Source of the DNA: Pseudovirgaria hyperparasitica
Taxonomy: Eukaryota > Ascomycota > Dothideomycetes > Acrospermales > Acrospermaceae
Direction of reading: 5' to 3'
DNA length: 64,000 nucleotides
Assembly (NCBI RefSeq): GCF_010093815.1
Contig: NW_022985560.1
Span: forward strand, 1,051,501-1,115,500
The position numbers and the translations under genes were made by a program. Every line of letters begins with the position of its first letter. Positions within the stretch are counted from its first letter, which is position 1. The notes under the pieces are model-generated. The model had not been told where the DNA came from. It made no database searches and saw nothing but the letters and a program-made list of their open reading frames with translations. Below, piece by piece: positions 35,976 to 46,957 of this stretch.

Positions 35976-37409
35976 TACAGGAACTTGATCGGATACGAGA
36001 TTCGTGAGTCGTTGGTACGCATTGGAAGAGTATGATCTTACATGCATTGGAGTGAGAACAAGATTGCATGTTATAGGTTAGCAAGTGCGATCTGTAGCGT
36101 TTAGCAGACCTGTTTGACGCAATCCAAAAGAAGGACAGGAGTCCAGAAAAGACCTCGGCAATATATCTCATGATGAGCTTGCTCGACGGGTAGACCGCAG
36201 CGAATCAGGCCATACAAGCCAATTTTGATGTCTTCATGATGCAGATGCAGGCGGTCTCTTTCGTCAACCCACATGCAGAAATGTGCTAGTGAAGTGCACT
36301 CGTCCAAGAAAGTCATCAGCCGTCTAAATAAAGTTCACTCCCTGAAGGTAGGCAGTTATCATTAGTACATCCAAGCATTCACCAATACAGAGTCCGGGTT
36401 ACCGGATGATAGCCAGGAAGTCTTCTGCATATGAGGTTCCAGCCATCAGTGGAACAGAGTGGCTCAGCGTTGTCAGTAATTACGGAGTAGGTCTTCATTA
36501 ATTCATGGTTTCTGCTGAATAAATCGACATACTCAACGAGAGAACGAACCCTTAGCAAATCAAGACCAACAATGGATATCCCGCAACCAGAGAGCCGGGA
36601 ATACGGAGAATAATAACGGGTCGCCCGAGCCGGCGGCTGGGAACGGGATGGATCCCACGATGCAGGCTAGACTCCTGCGGCTAAGTCTCAATTCGGCAGG
36701 TGCGCTGCCTGTCAAGCGGTATGATGTGGACCTCTTCCATGTCCTTACACAATTCACAATACTTTTGCATTGAAGCTGGCTGGCTATCGTGAGCATGTCT
36801 GCATCGTGGTGGTCCGGCAAGGGAGCATAGTTACCACGTTAAGCTATTCCGCTTCAAGCAAATGGAAAGCCGCCCTAATGAGAAGACTCATCATATCAGG
36901 GATGCTGAAAGCGTGCGCGGCGTCGCACTGCAGGGCCGCTGATAAGTGTACTCCGCAGCTCGTGGCTTCGTGGGCAATAATTCGACGGACCGACAGCAGA
37001 ACGCGAGGCTGGCAGAAGTGTCTAGGACGTAATACGATGCTGGGTTGACGTGGTCATGCGGTCGTATCTGCTCAAAGGGAGGGGCAGCCTACATCCTAGC
37101 TGCATGTAGGCAATAGGAGCGGCCTGTAGTTCTGAACCGTCTCCAGCTCCATGTTCGCGGGAGCCGTTGACCGTGAAGTTGGAGTCATGGTACGACCCTT
37201 TGTACCACTAATCTCTATCACCTTGCGTCCTCCCATAGTGCTGGGCCGCCGAGGCTTCCATATGGCGTGCCAATCTAGAACTGCGGAAATTTCTGATCTG
37301 TGGGTCCCTCACAACAGAGCCGGCAGAGGTCTCTGAGACTATGCGAATTTGTCTCACTGCCGTATGCCTGGATTTCGTTCAGGGCGTAGGTGCAGATTCA
37401 CAAGGCGTC
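35976..37409. other. 1.4-kb intergenic region
   Basis: Upstream of the LaeA-like methyltransferase. No gene recognised. The methyltransferase frame is open upstream to an ATG at 37341, which could extend that protein by 23 residues. Confidence 0.4.
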
Positions 37410-38627
37410 ATGTCGAAACGTACAGCTCGGATGATGGAAGAGGGATCTTCCTCACGTCACAACATATCGGGAGGATCACAACGGTCCAGCCCTGAGTCCA
37501 CTCGTTCCTTGCGCTCCGAAGACCTCAGTGTCGTCAACGAGAATGGACGAGCGTATCCGAATGACACATTCTTCATGCCATGCGATTCACAAGAACAGAC
37601 CCGTCTGTCCATCCTCCACCGAGTGTTTTTGAACGCTCTTGGGGGTCAATTGACGACTGCCCCTTTACCCTCGACAATCGAGCGTATACTGGACGTTGGA
37701 TCCGGATCCGGAGACTGGGCCGTGGCAATAGCTCTCGAATACCCTGGAGCCGAGGTTGTCGCAGTTGATCTCGCCGTCTGGGACGTGGAAGCTGCAGAGG
37801 AAGATGCTAAGCAGAGGCTTGATGAGCAAGGGATGCATGATGTCGAGCTGCCTGAAGTGACATGGGAGATTGCCGATCTTGACATGTGGGGCCCAGTGGA
37901 ACATGTCGAAGTAACCGTCGAAGAAGGCATTGAAGATGAACATGTCGCCAAGTCTGTCACAGGCCTTAATACGCAGGAAGGTGGCAAGGGCAGAGCGAAT
38001 TCTGTGCAGTCGAACAGGAGCAGCCGGAGGGAAAGCTGGCGTAGAAGCTATAATCCCCCTTCTCGGAGAGGTTCCGTGAACCTAGGCTGGAACTTTAGCG
38101 AGCCATTCGACTTCATACATATCCGTGGTATGAAAGGTGCCTTCGCATATTGGACAGGAGTCTACAGAGAATGTTATGCAAACCTCGTCCCGGGCGGCTG
38201 GCTCGAGGTCGTCGATTTCCAATACCACATAGCGCAGCCAGACTCCGTGATGCGTGAAGTCTTCATCAACTTCCATGCTGTAGCATCAAAGTCGGGTTAT
38301 CCGGTTACAACAACACATCTCCAGCGAGAGTTCTTCGAGGCAGCGGGCTTCGAGGAATATGAAATGATCGCCATTGACATTCCACTGGGAGCTTGGCCAG
38401 GCGATGACGAGAATCACACTCTCGGTAAGATGCACCTGGTCAGCTTGGTGGAAAGCATCGAGGCAACGGCGCTGAGAAGTATGACAAAACATGCTGGCTT
38501 CACCAAGGAGGAAGTGCAGGAGCGTTGTGGGGACGTTGTGCAGGAGTTATTGACCGGTGTCCATGATCAGCTGGAGACAAGTTTTCGATTTGTGAGAGCC
38601 AGGAAGCCGTTGAACGATGATAAGTGA
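37410..38627 (+). CDS. LaeA-like SAM-dependent methyltransferase
   Basis: Class I methyltransferase resembling LaeA and relatives that regulate secondary metabolism and development in filamentous fungi. One exon, 405 residues. A Ser-rich N-terminus precedes NENGRAYPNDTFFMPCDSQE, the SAM-binding motif I ILDVGSGSGDWAVAIALEYP (93-112) and Asp 120 ending strand 2 (VVAVD). The motif around FDFIHIRGMKGAFAYWTGVY (about 234-252) and LVPGGWLEVVDFQ (259-271) are typical of the group. Between them, residues about 160-226 form a low-complexity insertion with two RRxS sites (RRES 206-209, RRGS 219-222). The C-terminal half (LGAWPGDDENHTLGKM, then the VQERCGDVVQELL region) is conserved. Whether it is LaeA itself or one of its many paralogues cannot be decided by eye. 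Confidence 0.88.
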   Translation: MSKRTARMMEEGSSSRHNISGGSQRSSPESTRSLRSEDLSVVNENGRAYPNDTFFMPCDSQEQTRLSILHRVFLNALGGQLTTAPLPSTIERILDVGSGSGDWAVAIALEYPGAEVVAVDLAVWDVEAAEEDAKQRLDEQGMHDVELPEVTWEIADLDMWGPVEHVEVTVEEGIEDEHVAKSVTGLNTQEGGKGRANSVQSNRSSRRESWRRSYNPPSRRGSVNLGWNFSEPFDFIHIRGMKGAFAYWTGVYRECYANLVPGGWLEVVDFQYHIAQPDSVMREVFINFHAVASKSGYPVTTTHLQREFFEAAGFEEYEMIAIDIPLGAWPGDDENHTLGKMHLVSLVESIEATALRSMTKHAGFTKEEVQERCGDVVQELLTGVHDQLETSFRFVRARKPLNDDK

Positions 38628-39032
38628 TCGATTGTCTGCAAAATGCGTGTTTCTCGGAGCTCAACCTGGATCTGAATTTTGACCTTTGTTGGTATTAAAT
38701 CGATCGGTGACCTGACTGGACTTGGAGGCAAGGCTGTGTTAGTATTCGTGTATGTTAACATTGCATAGATACCCCGAATGAGCGAACACGTATGATGACG
38801 GAAAGCAGAAATCAATATAGAAAATGAGTCGTCTCGGAGCTGAAGAAGTGTGAATGCGCAAAGAACGCGCTGCCACGTGACCACCTGATATAATGCGACG
38901 TCTTTGTCCTTTCTCACCCTTCCTCTCCATTCATATAAGATAAAAGCTGAATTCTTTGTTGACTCTTCTTCCGCGACATATTCAGCATTAGAGTGGATAG
39001 TGTCTGTCTTTTTGCCATGATTGATCAACAAG
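38628..39032. other. convergent intergenic region
   Basis: Lies between the stops of the methyltransferase and paralogue B. It should hold both 3' UTRs. No other feature seen. Confidence 0.5.
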
Positions 39033-40195
39033 TTAGTACGCCGCAGAGATCTTCCGTTTCTTATTCGATCCGCAGTTGGCAGCTTTCATCAGTATACTCT
39101 TGCGTTTCCAGAACTCAATCTCGCCAGGATCGTCTGTGGTCCTCACATCCTCATGCAACGGCAGCAGCTTGAGCGTACCTTTGTTGCCGACAACGCAAAG
39201 CCGGCTCAGCTTTTCGCACTGAAGACAAGCATTTTCGAGTCCCTTTGCCCAGTCGCCAGCCTTTCTGGCGCCGCTCATCTGTGTCCACACGCATTCTGGA
39301 TCCCGATCTGCCGCAATCTGCTTCATCATCTTGACGCCGCCGTTTCGATGACTGCGCCATTTTATCAGCGCAGCGGAGAGGGCTTCTCTGACGCTGTCTG
39401 ACTTGATGTCGACGTAAGCTTCGAAGGGTAGGCAATCTTCTTCCTCAAAGTCGTAACTGAAGACAATGGGTTCGGCGTCTGATCTCGTGGCTGTTGTGCT
39501 GGGTCCGGCCTGGTTGAAGTCGGACTGTTTGGGCTGCTGTTCGAATGCCAGCTTTTCCTGCTCAAATGATCTTTTCTCGTTTCTGAAGACTTCTTGCTCC
39601 AGCGCCATATTCTCGACTTGCTTCTGTAACCTCTTCTCAGCATCTTCCAACATACTCATTCTCATTCGTGCTTTTCTAAGGAGCTTTTCCGCACTTTCAT
39701 GCATCGAAAGCATGTTAAAGTCGTCTGTCAACCCTTCTCCCACAGCTGGAGAGACCTCGTTCAGGACGTTGTTGATTTGGTTTGTCATAACTCTGGTTGG
39801 TATGCGAAAGTCACGTTTCGAATTACCCTGAAGTTCCGCCTCGAATTCAGCAATGAAACTTGCATCTTCTTTCCTAGAAATGACGCTGCCTAGCGAGACA
39901 TAGAGCTTGACAAGATCGTCAATCAACGGCGTGCTGTCCTGGCTGAGCATAAAGGCGATTCGTGCCGCGAGGGGATCTTCCATGGGTGCAACTTCGCGTG
40001 TGAAGCTTGGGGCTTGCGGCATAGTGTAATCCTAGTTTGTTCAGATGGATAAATAAAATGCAGAGACTTGAGAGGTTTACTCACCTCACAATCATTCGTG
40101 CCATCGTCCTCATTGTCGTCAGAATCCATGAAGAAAGGTCCACGTCTACTCGGAGCACCCATTCTCGTGCTGCCTCTAGCAGCGGATGCTTTCAT
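39033..40195 (-). CDS. coiled-coil protein with C-terminal CxxC/RLC domain (paralogue B)
   Basis: Exons 40085-40195 and 39033-40031 give 369 residues. An acidic N-terminus (DSDDNEDDGTNDCED) is followed by a helical region, a coiled coil (about 160-200, KQVENMALEQEVFRNEKRSF), and a C-terminal domain with KW, CVW (Cys 284), GDW, a CxxC at 306/309, RLC (Cys 316), LLPL (326-329) and a basic end (KKRK). Spacing between these marks is nearly that of paralogue A. The sequence just upstream of the ATG is open and preceded by an acceptor-like CTACTACAG, so a further 5' exon is possible. Function unknown. Confidence 0.78.
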
Positions 40196-41179
40196 CTTGC
40201 CTTGCAGCTCGGTATGCTGAGCTGCCTTTGACTCCCTGTAGTAGTGAGTTGAACACGAGAGAGTTTTTTAAGTCGTTAGTAGGATTTGGTGAGGCCGTGA
40301 GAACACAAAGTTTGCTTTAAGAGGCTACCTTGGTATTGTAGAGCAGCCAACGAGATCTCGACGGTCTTCTTGGGCTTCTAGATTGAGGCTCTGTTAGAAG
40401 TGGTCGATGTGATGAGGACAATTCGATCACAGTCGGGTTTAGAAGTCGAAGACGTTATGTGATGGACATGAGAACTTGAACTTGCAAATGACAACCACTA
40501 CCAGTACAAGCGAGATTCACTCTACCTATCGTAACGTAGTACCTACCTTACTCGAGTATAATCCCTTATTAAGCTGAGATTGCTCAAGATGACTTAAACC
40601 TGTCAACACTTGGGCACGGACCTGGCATGTTCGTTCACCGAACAGCCACCGCACTGCTTCTGTTCTTGTGTAAGCAAATACTGCGAGTAGCCTATCGGTA
40701 TGAAACTGGCTACGCAGGTTCACTTTTCCAACTTCAGCAGACTGGGGGCGCCTATATATTGTGACATCGTCGATATCTCTTAGTATCTCTAAGTTGCGAG
40801 TTGCCCTGAAAGAGCTGATGGTATGTTATCGGTCATCGCTTTCACTTCAGTTGTGTGTACGCAATTAGGTGCAAGCGAGTTCAAGAATGATTTCTCGCCG
40901 GGGATCGATTCCGGTATTTACTGGCGACTCAATAATCTGTTTCACATTCTTCAGACAACGTGTGTTCGCTCTGTTGTATACCACCCTTGCTCTGAATCGT
41001 CATAGGGAACTGCGCGTAGCACAAGGATTCGATCGCTTAGTATAGATTCAAAGGACGTCCAAAGGTACGACCTACACGACGCTCGAACACTACACTTGCA
41101 GATCTCGATTTGAAAGATTTTACATCCCTTCATATATCGGTCCTGAGGTCAGCAGTCTACATATCTCATGCTTTCTGTT
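40196..41179. other. intergenic region
   Basis: Between two minus-strand genes. It contains the paralogue B promoter (with a possible 5' UTR exon around 40323-40400) and the glycyl-tRNA synthetase 3' UTR. No gene recognised. Confidence 0.4.
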
Positions 41180-43397
41180 CTACTCTATCTCCTGGCCGTC
41201 AAAGATCGGAAGCCGCTTCACGACATCGTCCCATGTCTCGGTACCATTCACCATATTAACCACAGCCTTGCAGACCTCATCGTCGCTGGCACGAACTTGT
41301 TTCGTCGTGTCACGGTCGCGTAGTGTGAATGTGTTGTCCTTGATGGACTGGAAGTCGACAGTAATGCCAAACGGTGTGCCGAGCTCGTCGTTTCGGGCAT
41401 AACGCTTGCCAATACTCGCTGAAGAATCGTCCACACGATTGGAGATCCCTAATGCGCGGAGCTTGCGGCCCATTTGTTGCACTAGGGGACGGAAGTCTGC
41501 GTTGGTGCTAAGAGGCACTAGCAGGACTTTTGTGGGAGCAACTGCTGGCGGAAACGAAATAACCTATGATTGTTTAGTGGATATTACTGCGTCAATCGCC
41601 CAAGTAAACTTACACCTCGATCTACATCATCGGGACGTGTCCAGAAGAGATGCTCAATGAGCGCGTAGAAGATTCGGCCAATACCAAACGATGGCTCGAT
41701 GACGTTAGGAACGAACTCGCGAATGTGCTCGACTCTCGTACGCTTCTCGATGGTGATGAGCTCCTTAGGGATCTCGACCTTGCCATCGCCAACACCAGCT
41801 ACATCAACGATGATCTTGCCGTCGTTCTTTAGGTCGAGAGATAGTTTCTCTCGCATATCCTGGGTCAGTGCTTCGATCGCACTCTCGACAGCTTTGCCGT
41901 CTTTTTTGAATGTGGGACCGAATTTCTTCTTGTCCAGGTCGATCTGATACTCTTCTATTGACAACGGCTCTTTTCTTGTCTCACGGACTATCAAAGGTGC
42001 GCCAGTCTTCTTAGCATGGACAGAGAGATCATAAGCACTGCGGTCGGCGCAGCCAACACACTCAATCCACCCGTAGCTAGTAAGGAGTTCTGCATCCCAA
42101 CAGTCGGCAGCATAATGGGCCATCTCGTTGGCCATATGCTGTCTGAAACGTATTTTCTTCTTGTCCACGCCAATCTTAAGCAAGAACTGCTGTATCCGGG
42201 CCAGGAAGTACCCAAGCGTCTCATTGTCGACCAGACCAGATGAAACGGCCTTACCGATAGGAGTAGTCTCCACCTTGGTCTTACCAGCCAGTTGTGTCTC
42301 ACGGTTGAGAAGCTCGAGCTCTACGTCTTTCACTTCTTCAAAGCGAGGGTGCTTCTTCCCACCCTCGGGGTCCACGAAATGCTCGATTTCCGCCATTAGG
42401 AATTCTCTTACTCGCAAAAGACCAGATCTAGGGGAGATTTCATTTCGGAACGATTTGCCAATAGAAGCCGAAGCAAAGGGCATAGATGTGTTGTTGAACT
42501 CGAGCAGTTTGTGGAAAGTCAGGAATTGACCCTGGGCGGTCTCGGGTCTGAGGAAGCCGGGCGCGTTGCTGCTTGGACCGATGGACGTCTGGAACATGAG
42601 ATTGAATGCCACGGGAAGTTCTAGATCGCCGCCAGTGACAGGATTCTTTATGTTGTACTTTGTCATCAAACCACCAAGTTCCTCGCCATTGTAGTTGTCG
42701 ATCTGCAATCATTAGCGTCGAATGGAGAGCTATTCTTTCCCCTTACCTTAGCAAGGATTTCCTCATACTCCGTCACGACCGAATCTTCCAGTTTGACGTT
42801 CTCAACCTTCGCCTTCTTCTTTTTCTTCTTAGGGTCCTCCTTTTCCGCTTCAACATTCTCCCCACGAGCTAGCTTGTCACCTTTCAGTCGAGCTTGCAGC
42901 ACCTCCTCAACCAAGTGGTCTGCCCGGAAGATATCGCCAGTCTTCGGGTCTTTGCACATCCAATCCGCGAATTTGTCTACGTGCCCGCTCGTTTTCAGAA
43001 CTTCGTGCGGTGTCAACATGGTACAGTCCACTTCCAACATGTCTTCTTCCAATACGAAGTGTTTCCGCCATTGCTCGACAATGTTTGCTTGCAGCGCGCA
43101 CCCAGGCGGACCATAGTCGTACAGGCCCTTGACACCGCCGTAGATCTCAAAGGAGGGTGTGTAGAAAAGCCGGCGCTTCATGAGTTGCTCCATGTGAGCC
43201 CGGTCAAACGGCTGACCGGTTTTGGTTGTGGTCTCCATATCGACAGGCTTGGGTTTACTGTTGATACTGGACTTTTGCGCGACTAATGTTGTAGTAAAGC
43301 TACGGAGGTGATGTGCTCGTATAGAGGGGTTTGGTGGAGCTTCTGAAAAGGAATTGAATCGGCTCAATAGGCGCGTAGGTCGGAGCAGCAAGCGCAT
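41180..43397 (-). CDS. GRS1: glycyl-tRNA synthetase, probable dual cytosolic/mitochondrial
   Basis: Class II aminoacyl-tRNA synthetase that charges tRNA-Gly. Exons 42747-43397, 41614-42702 and 41180-41563 give 707 residues, or 654 from the in-frame ATG at 43238. Domain marks: [20 protein letters not shown] (catalytic entry), [20 protein letters not shown], motif 2 [17 protein letters not shown], the [16 protein letters not shown] block, motif 3 [16 protein letters not shown], then the anticodon-binding domain ([23 protein letters not shown]). A Lys-rich insertion ([18 protein letters not shown]) lies in the first third. Residues 1-53 are basic and Ser/Leu-rich with no acidic run, as for a mitochondrial presequence; one gene serving both compartments by alternative starts is known in fungi. 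Confidence 0.96.
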
Positions 43398-43843
43398 GCG
43401 AATGAGTGACAGGAAGACTTGTTTGAGAAAAGGTGTACAGTGTATGAAGTCAACGGAGAAGGCGAAGATGCGAATCGTAGACGTCCAGAATTATGACTCC
43501 ATCAACACTTTCAGACCCTTGGAGAGCTTCGAAATGCCAAGAGTTCTCCCCACTTAAACGCCGACCGCCGACATTTTTTTGTGCATCTGCTTCTTGGCCT
43601 CGTCGCAAAGAGTCGTTCTCAGAAAGTGACAACTTGTCCTACTACCTTTGATGCGAGGCAGCGTGGTCAATTCGTGAGAAACCTTGATTCGACTCCGCAT
43701 ACTTGACCTCGTTGTGGCTCCTCTGGAAAACAAGCTTTTCATCTAGACCGTGCGATTTACGACGAAGCTGCGACAACAGCACTGCAATCCAGGCCCACCA
43801 TTCAGTCTCGTCACGCAGCACACGTGCTGTCAATTCTGCAGAT
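43398..43843. promoter_or_regulatory. bidirectional promoter, GRS1 / RPF1
   Basis: The 446-bp gap between divergent start codons of a tRNA synthetase and a ribosome-assembly factor. Both products serve translation, so shared control would make sense; that is inference. No specific site is claimed. Confidence 0.45.
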
Positions 43844-45100
43844 ATGGGCTTCGGTACTGGAGCCAGCCGCGGCTATCAGATCAGGAATAAGACAAAACGT
43901 GCAGAGATCAATCTGAAAGAGAAGAAGGCACGAGAGAGCGCAAAGCGTGATGAGCGCATGAGAAGGAAGAGAGAAGAGGCGAAGAATCCAGAGCTTCGTG
44001 AGAAACGAGTAGCCACCCATGTACCCGTCACTATCGACCAGAAGAGAGTATGGGACGCCGCATTCGGTGACGAGGGCGACGCACTAGGATGGAGTGTCGA
44101 CGTGGACAAATTGAAGAAGCAAAAGACAGACGAGGAGCAGAACGGCGACAGCAACATCGACGCCGAAGACGCAGAAGGCGACGACAGCGAAGCCGACGAT
44201 CTAGACAGCATGCTCGACTCCGACAGCGGCTCCGACTCTGACGGTAACGATTCCAGCTCAGACACAACATCCAAAAAGTCCAAACACAAACCCACACCCG
44301 ACGCCCCCAAACGAGCCCCCTCCCCATCCGCCGCCTCAACAGCAACAAACATGGACCTCACCCCCGAATTCCTCCAAGCCAAATTCCCAACCCTCTTTCT
44401 GCCCCCAGTCGACCCCAAGATCCTCATCACAACCTCCCTAAACAGCACTCTCCACACCGAAGCCCAAATGCTCACAAACTTCTTCCCCGCAAGCTCCTAC
44501 ATCCGCCGCTCAGAGCACCGCTTCGGACACAAGTACAGCGTGCGCGAGATCTCCAAATTCGCCTCCAACCGCGGCTACACGGCCGTCATCGTGCTGAACG
44601 AAGACCAGAAGAAGCCGTGTGGCCTCGACATTGTTCACCTGCCCCACGGCCCCATGTTCCACTTCAGCATCAGCAACTGGGTCGAAGGCAAGAAGTTGCC
44701 CGGCCACGGCAAACCAACAAACCACTACCCGGAACTCATCCTGAATAACTTCCGCACGCCGCTCGGCTTGCTGACGGCGCATCTCTTTCGCACTATGTTT
44801 CCGCCCCAGCCTGAGTTTGAGGGCCGTCAGGTGGTGACGCTGCATAATCAGCGTGATTATATCTTTGTTCGACGGCATCGCTATGTTTTCAGGGATAAGC
44901 GGGCGACGGAGAAGAGTATTGTGGGGACGGATGGGAAGGTGATGAAGGGGGTCGAGGATATCAAAGCTGGATTGCAGGAGCTAGGGCCCAGGTTCACCCT
45001 GAAGCTGAGACGGGTGGATAGAGGCATACAGAGGAAGAGCGGGCAGGAGTGGCAGTGGAAGGGTAAGCAGGACAAGGCGAGGACGCGCTTCCAGTTGTAG
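43844..45100 (+). CDS. RPF1: ribosome production factor 1 (Brix domain)
   Basis: Nucleolar protein for 60S subunit assembly and 27S pre-rRNA processing. Single exon, 418 residues from the ATG at 43844; the frame is open 47 codons further up, but MGFGTG is the better start. The N-terminus is a charged helix (RNKTKRAEINLKEKKARESA), followed by an acidic Asp/Ser run (about 100-145). The Brix domain covers about 180-385: PKILITTSLNSTLHTEAQML, FGHKYSVREISKFASNRGYT, LPHGPMFHFSISNWVEGKKL, HYPELILNNFRTPLGLLTAH and LHNQRDYIFVRRHRYVFRD, with an LGPRFTLKLRRVDRGIQ end. Codons end in C across about 44280-44760 and shift to G near the 3' end. Confidence 0.95.
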   Translation: MGFGTGASRGYQIRNKTKRAEINLKEKKARESAKRDERMRRKREEAKNPELREKRVATHVPVTIDQKRVWDAAFGDEGDALGWSVDVDKLKKQKTDEEQNGDSNIDAEDAEGDDSEADDLDSMLDSDSGSDSDGNDSSSDTTSKKSKHKPTPDAPKRAPSPSAASTATNMDLTPEFLQAKFPTLFLPPVDPKILITTSLNSTLHTEAQMLTNFFPASSYIRRSEHRFGHKYSVREISKFASNRGYTAVIVLNEDQKKPCGLDIVHLPHGPMFHFSISNWVEGKKLPGHGKPTNHYPELILNNFRTPLGLLTAHLFRTMFPPQPEFEGRQVVTLHNQRDYIFVRRHRYVFRDKRATEKSIVGTDGKVMKGVEDIKAGLQELGPRFTLKLRRVDRGIQRKSGQEWQWKGKQDKARTRFQL

Positions 45101-45355
45101 ATGGAACGTATTTAGGTGTTCTATTTATGATATGTTCGTGGTGGCACTTCTTGATAGAAAATCTTCAGTTTTCAAATGATACATTAGATTAATGTGACGA
45201 CGTATAAGAAATACATCAAACGCCTAGTATGCCTGGTATAACGCTCTCCGCCTCGCCCAACCCCCCAAAATAAAACAAAATAAATGTCAGAAAAAAACCA
45301 TCACACACGCTCACCACCCCATCCTAGAAGCTCAAATCCCCCAAACTCGCTAAAC

Positions 45356-46957
45356 TCAAAAGAAGCTATTCACCGTCTCCCAATCCCCCATCTCCCGCTC
45401 CCCGTCCCCCTCCTCCCCATCACCCTCATACCACTCCGCAGGAACCTTCCTGACGCCCATCAACCGCCAATAACTCTTCAACACGCCCTCCCTCGCCCGC
45501 CCATCCCCCTTAGCAGCACCACCCTTAGCAGCAGCAGTAGCCCCACCTCCAACATGCGGCAAGATAACATAATCCAAATAATCAGCCACCCGCCTCAACA
45601 GCACAAACTGCATATACCCCCACAACTCGCCGGCGCCCTGACCCTTAACAAACAGCGCCTCCAACAACCGCCTATCCTTGACAAACTTCTCGCGAATGCC
45701 CATTGCAACGGCACGGCTCGACAAGCCCTGGGCGCGGCCCAGATCGACGAGTTCCTTTGTTTCGGTGGTGCGCATGGAGGTCTTGTCCGCGAGGCGGATG
45801 ATGAGGTATTTGAGCTCTGCGGCGTCGAGGCGGAGGGCTTGGATGATGGTGGAGAGGGTGGAGGGGAAGGGCAGGTCTGGGTTTGAGGTGAAGGCGCGGC
45901 CGAGGGCGATCCAGCCTTGGAGTTCCCAGGCGGGGATTTTGGCGTACCAGGATGTGGGGGAGGCGGGGGGTTCGATGAGGTCGTAGTAGAGGTACCAGAA
46001 GACGAGGCGGGTGATGTGGCCGGGGCGGAGGGAGGCGTCGAAGGAAGAGAGGGTGGGGGAGAGGGTTGGGGAAATGGTTGGGGAGAGAGGGGGAGAAGGG
46101 GTGGGCGTGAATTGAGTGACTGCGGGCGCTGAAGGAGTGATTGCAGGAGCGAGATAGGCGAGAGAGAGATGTTTGCGGGTGGGTTTAGGTGTTGGGCTTG
46201 GGTCTTCGCTCTCGCTGTCGCTGTCGACAAAGGTTGCAGTGGCAGGACGGGGGCGAGTAGCTGGTGGAGAGTGAGTCGGTGTGGAGATTGAGCTGGAGCT
46301 GGAGTAGGGGCTGTAGTTGCTGCTGTCGCTATCACTGTCGCTCTCGACAAAAGTAGCGCTCGAATAGAGGGTAGGTGTGCTACTGTTGCTGAAGACTTGC
46401 CAGTTGCGGTTCGAATGGCGATTTGCAGTGACGCGGTTGAGGTTGCGGCTGCTGCTTCGATTGGTAGAGCGGGAGCTTAATGTACTGGAGTCGCTGTCTT
46501 CGCTCCGCCAGTTCTTGGAAGACTGTCTTGGTGGTAAGACAACCTCCTGTGCTTTGAGGATCCAGCCATAGCTGTCTTCGCGTGCGTGACATTGGGTCTG
46601 AGAATCCGTTTCTTTCCTCGCAGCGTTCGGTAGAGCGTTGCTCTCCGTCTTGAAATGTCCCGGCATAATGCTATGCACACGACGGTAGTCCCAGTCCAGT
46701 GGTAGAAATGGAGACAGGTTGGCCTCTCTGTCGGTAGTATTTGTGGAGTTGCGATTTGCTCTGCGAGGTTCCAGGAGCGATGATGCAGAGGTAGGTGCGG
46801 AAGCAGGAGATCGTGCAGCGGGTTCTTTCACAGCGTGAACAATTCGAATGTGACTGGATGGTCTTTGTTTGGTGACTTTGTTCATTTGACGGACTTTGGG
46901 GGTGGCTGCAGAGCTAATGCGGTCCGCACGTCGGACATTCTCGAATCCCTGCGGCAT
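45356..46957 (-). CDS. Ser-rich fungal protein of unknown function
   Basis: Single-exon frame of 533 residues, not recognised. The first ~300 residues are disordered and rich in Ser, Thr, Pro, Arg and Asn. They include a duplicated acidic motif (ATFVESDSDSDSSN and ATFVDSDSESEDPS) and a PTLSPTL-type repeat. From about residue 310 on the protein is helical and hydrophobic (PGHITRLVFWYLYYDLIEPP, WYAKIPAWELQGWIALGRAF, LDAAELKYLIIRLADKTS, ELWGYMQFVLLRRVADYLDY), suggesting a folded domain, ending in a Glu/Gly-rich tail. The coding strand is C-rich in the middle and G-rich in the last ~250 nt. Convergent with RPF1, 255 bp between the stops. Confidence 0.7.
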   Translation of the reverse strand: MPQGFENVRRADRISSAATPKVRQMNKVTKQRPSSHIRIVHAVKEPAARSPASAPTSASSLLEPRRANRNSTNTTDREANLSPFLPLDWDYRRVHSIMPGHFKTESNALPNAARKETDSQTQCHAREDSYGWILKAQEVVLPPRQSSKNWRSEDSDSSTLSSRSTNRSSSRNLNRVTANRHSNRNWQVFSNSSTPTLYSSATFVESDSDSDSSNYSPYSSSSSISTPTHSPPATRPRPATATFVDSDSESEDPSPTPKPTRKHLSLAYLAPAITPSAPAVTQFTPTPSPPLSPTISPTLSPTLSSFDASLRPGHITRLVFWYLYYDLIEPPASPTSWYAKIPAWELQGWIALGRAFTSNPDLPFPSTLSTIIQALRLDAAELKYLIIRLADKTSMRTTETKELVDLGRAQGLSSRAVAMGIREKFVKDRRLLEALFVKGQGAGELWGYMQFVLLRRVADYLDYVILPHVGGGATAAAKGGAAKGDGRAREGVLKSYWRLMGVRKVPAEWYEGDGEEGDGEREMGDWETVNSFF

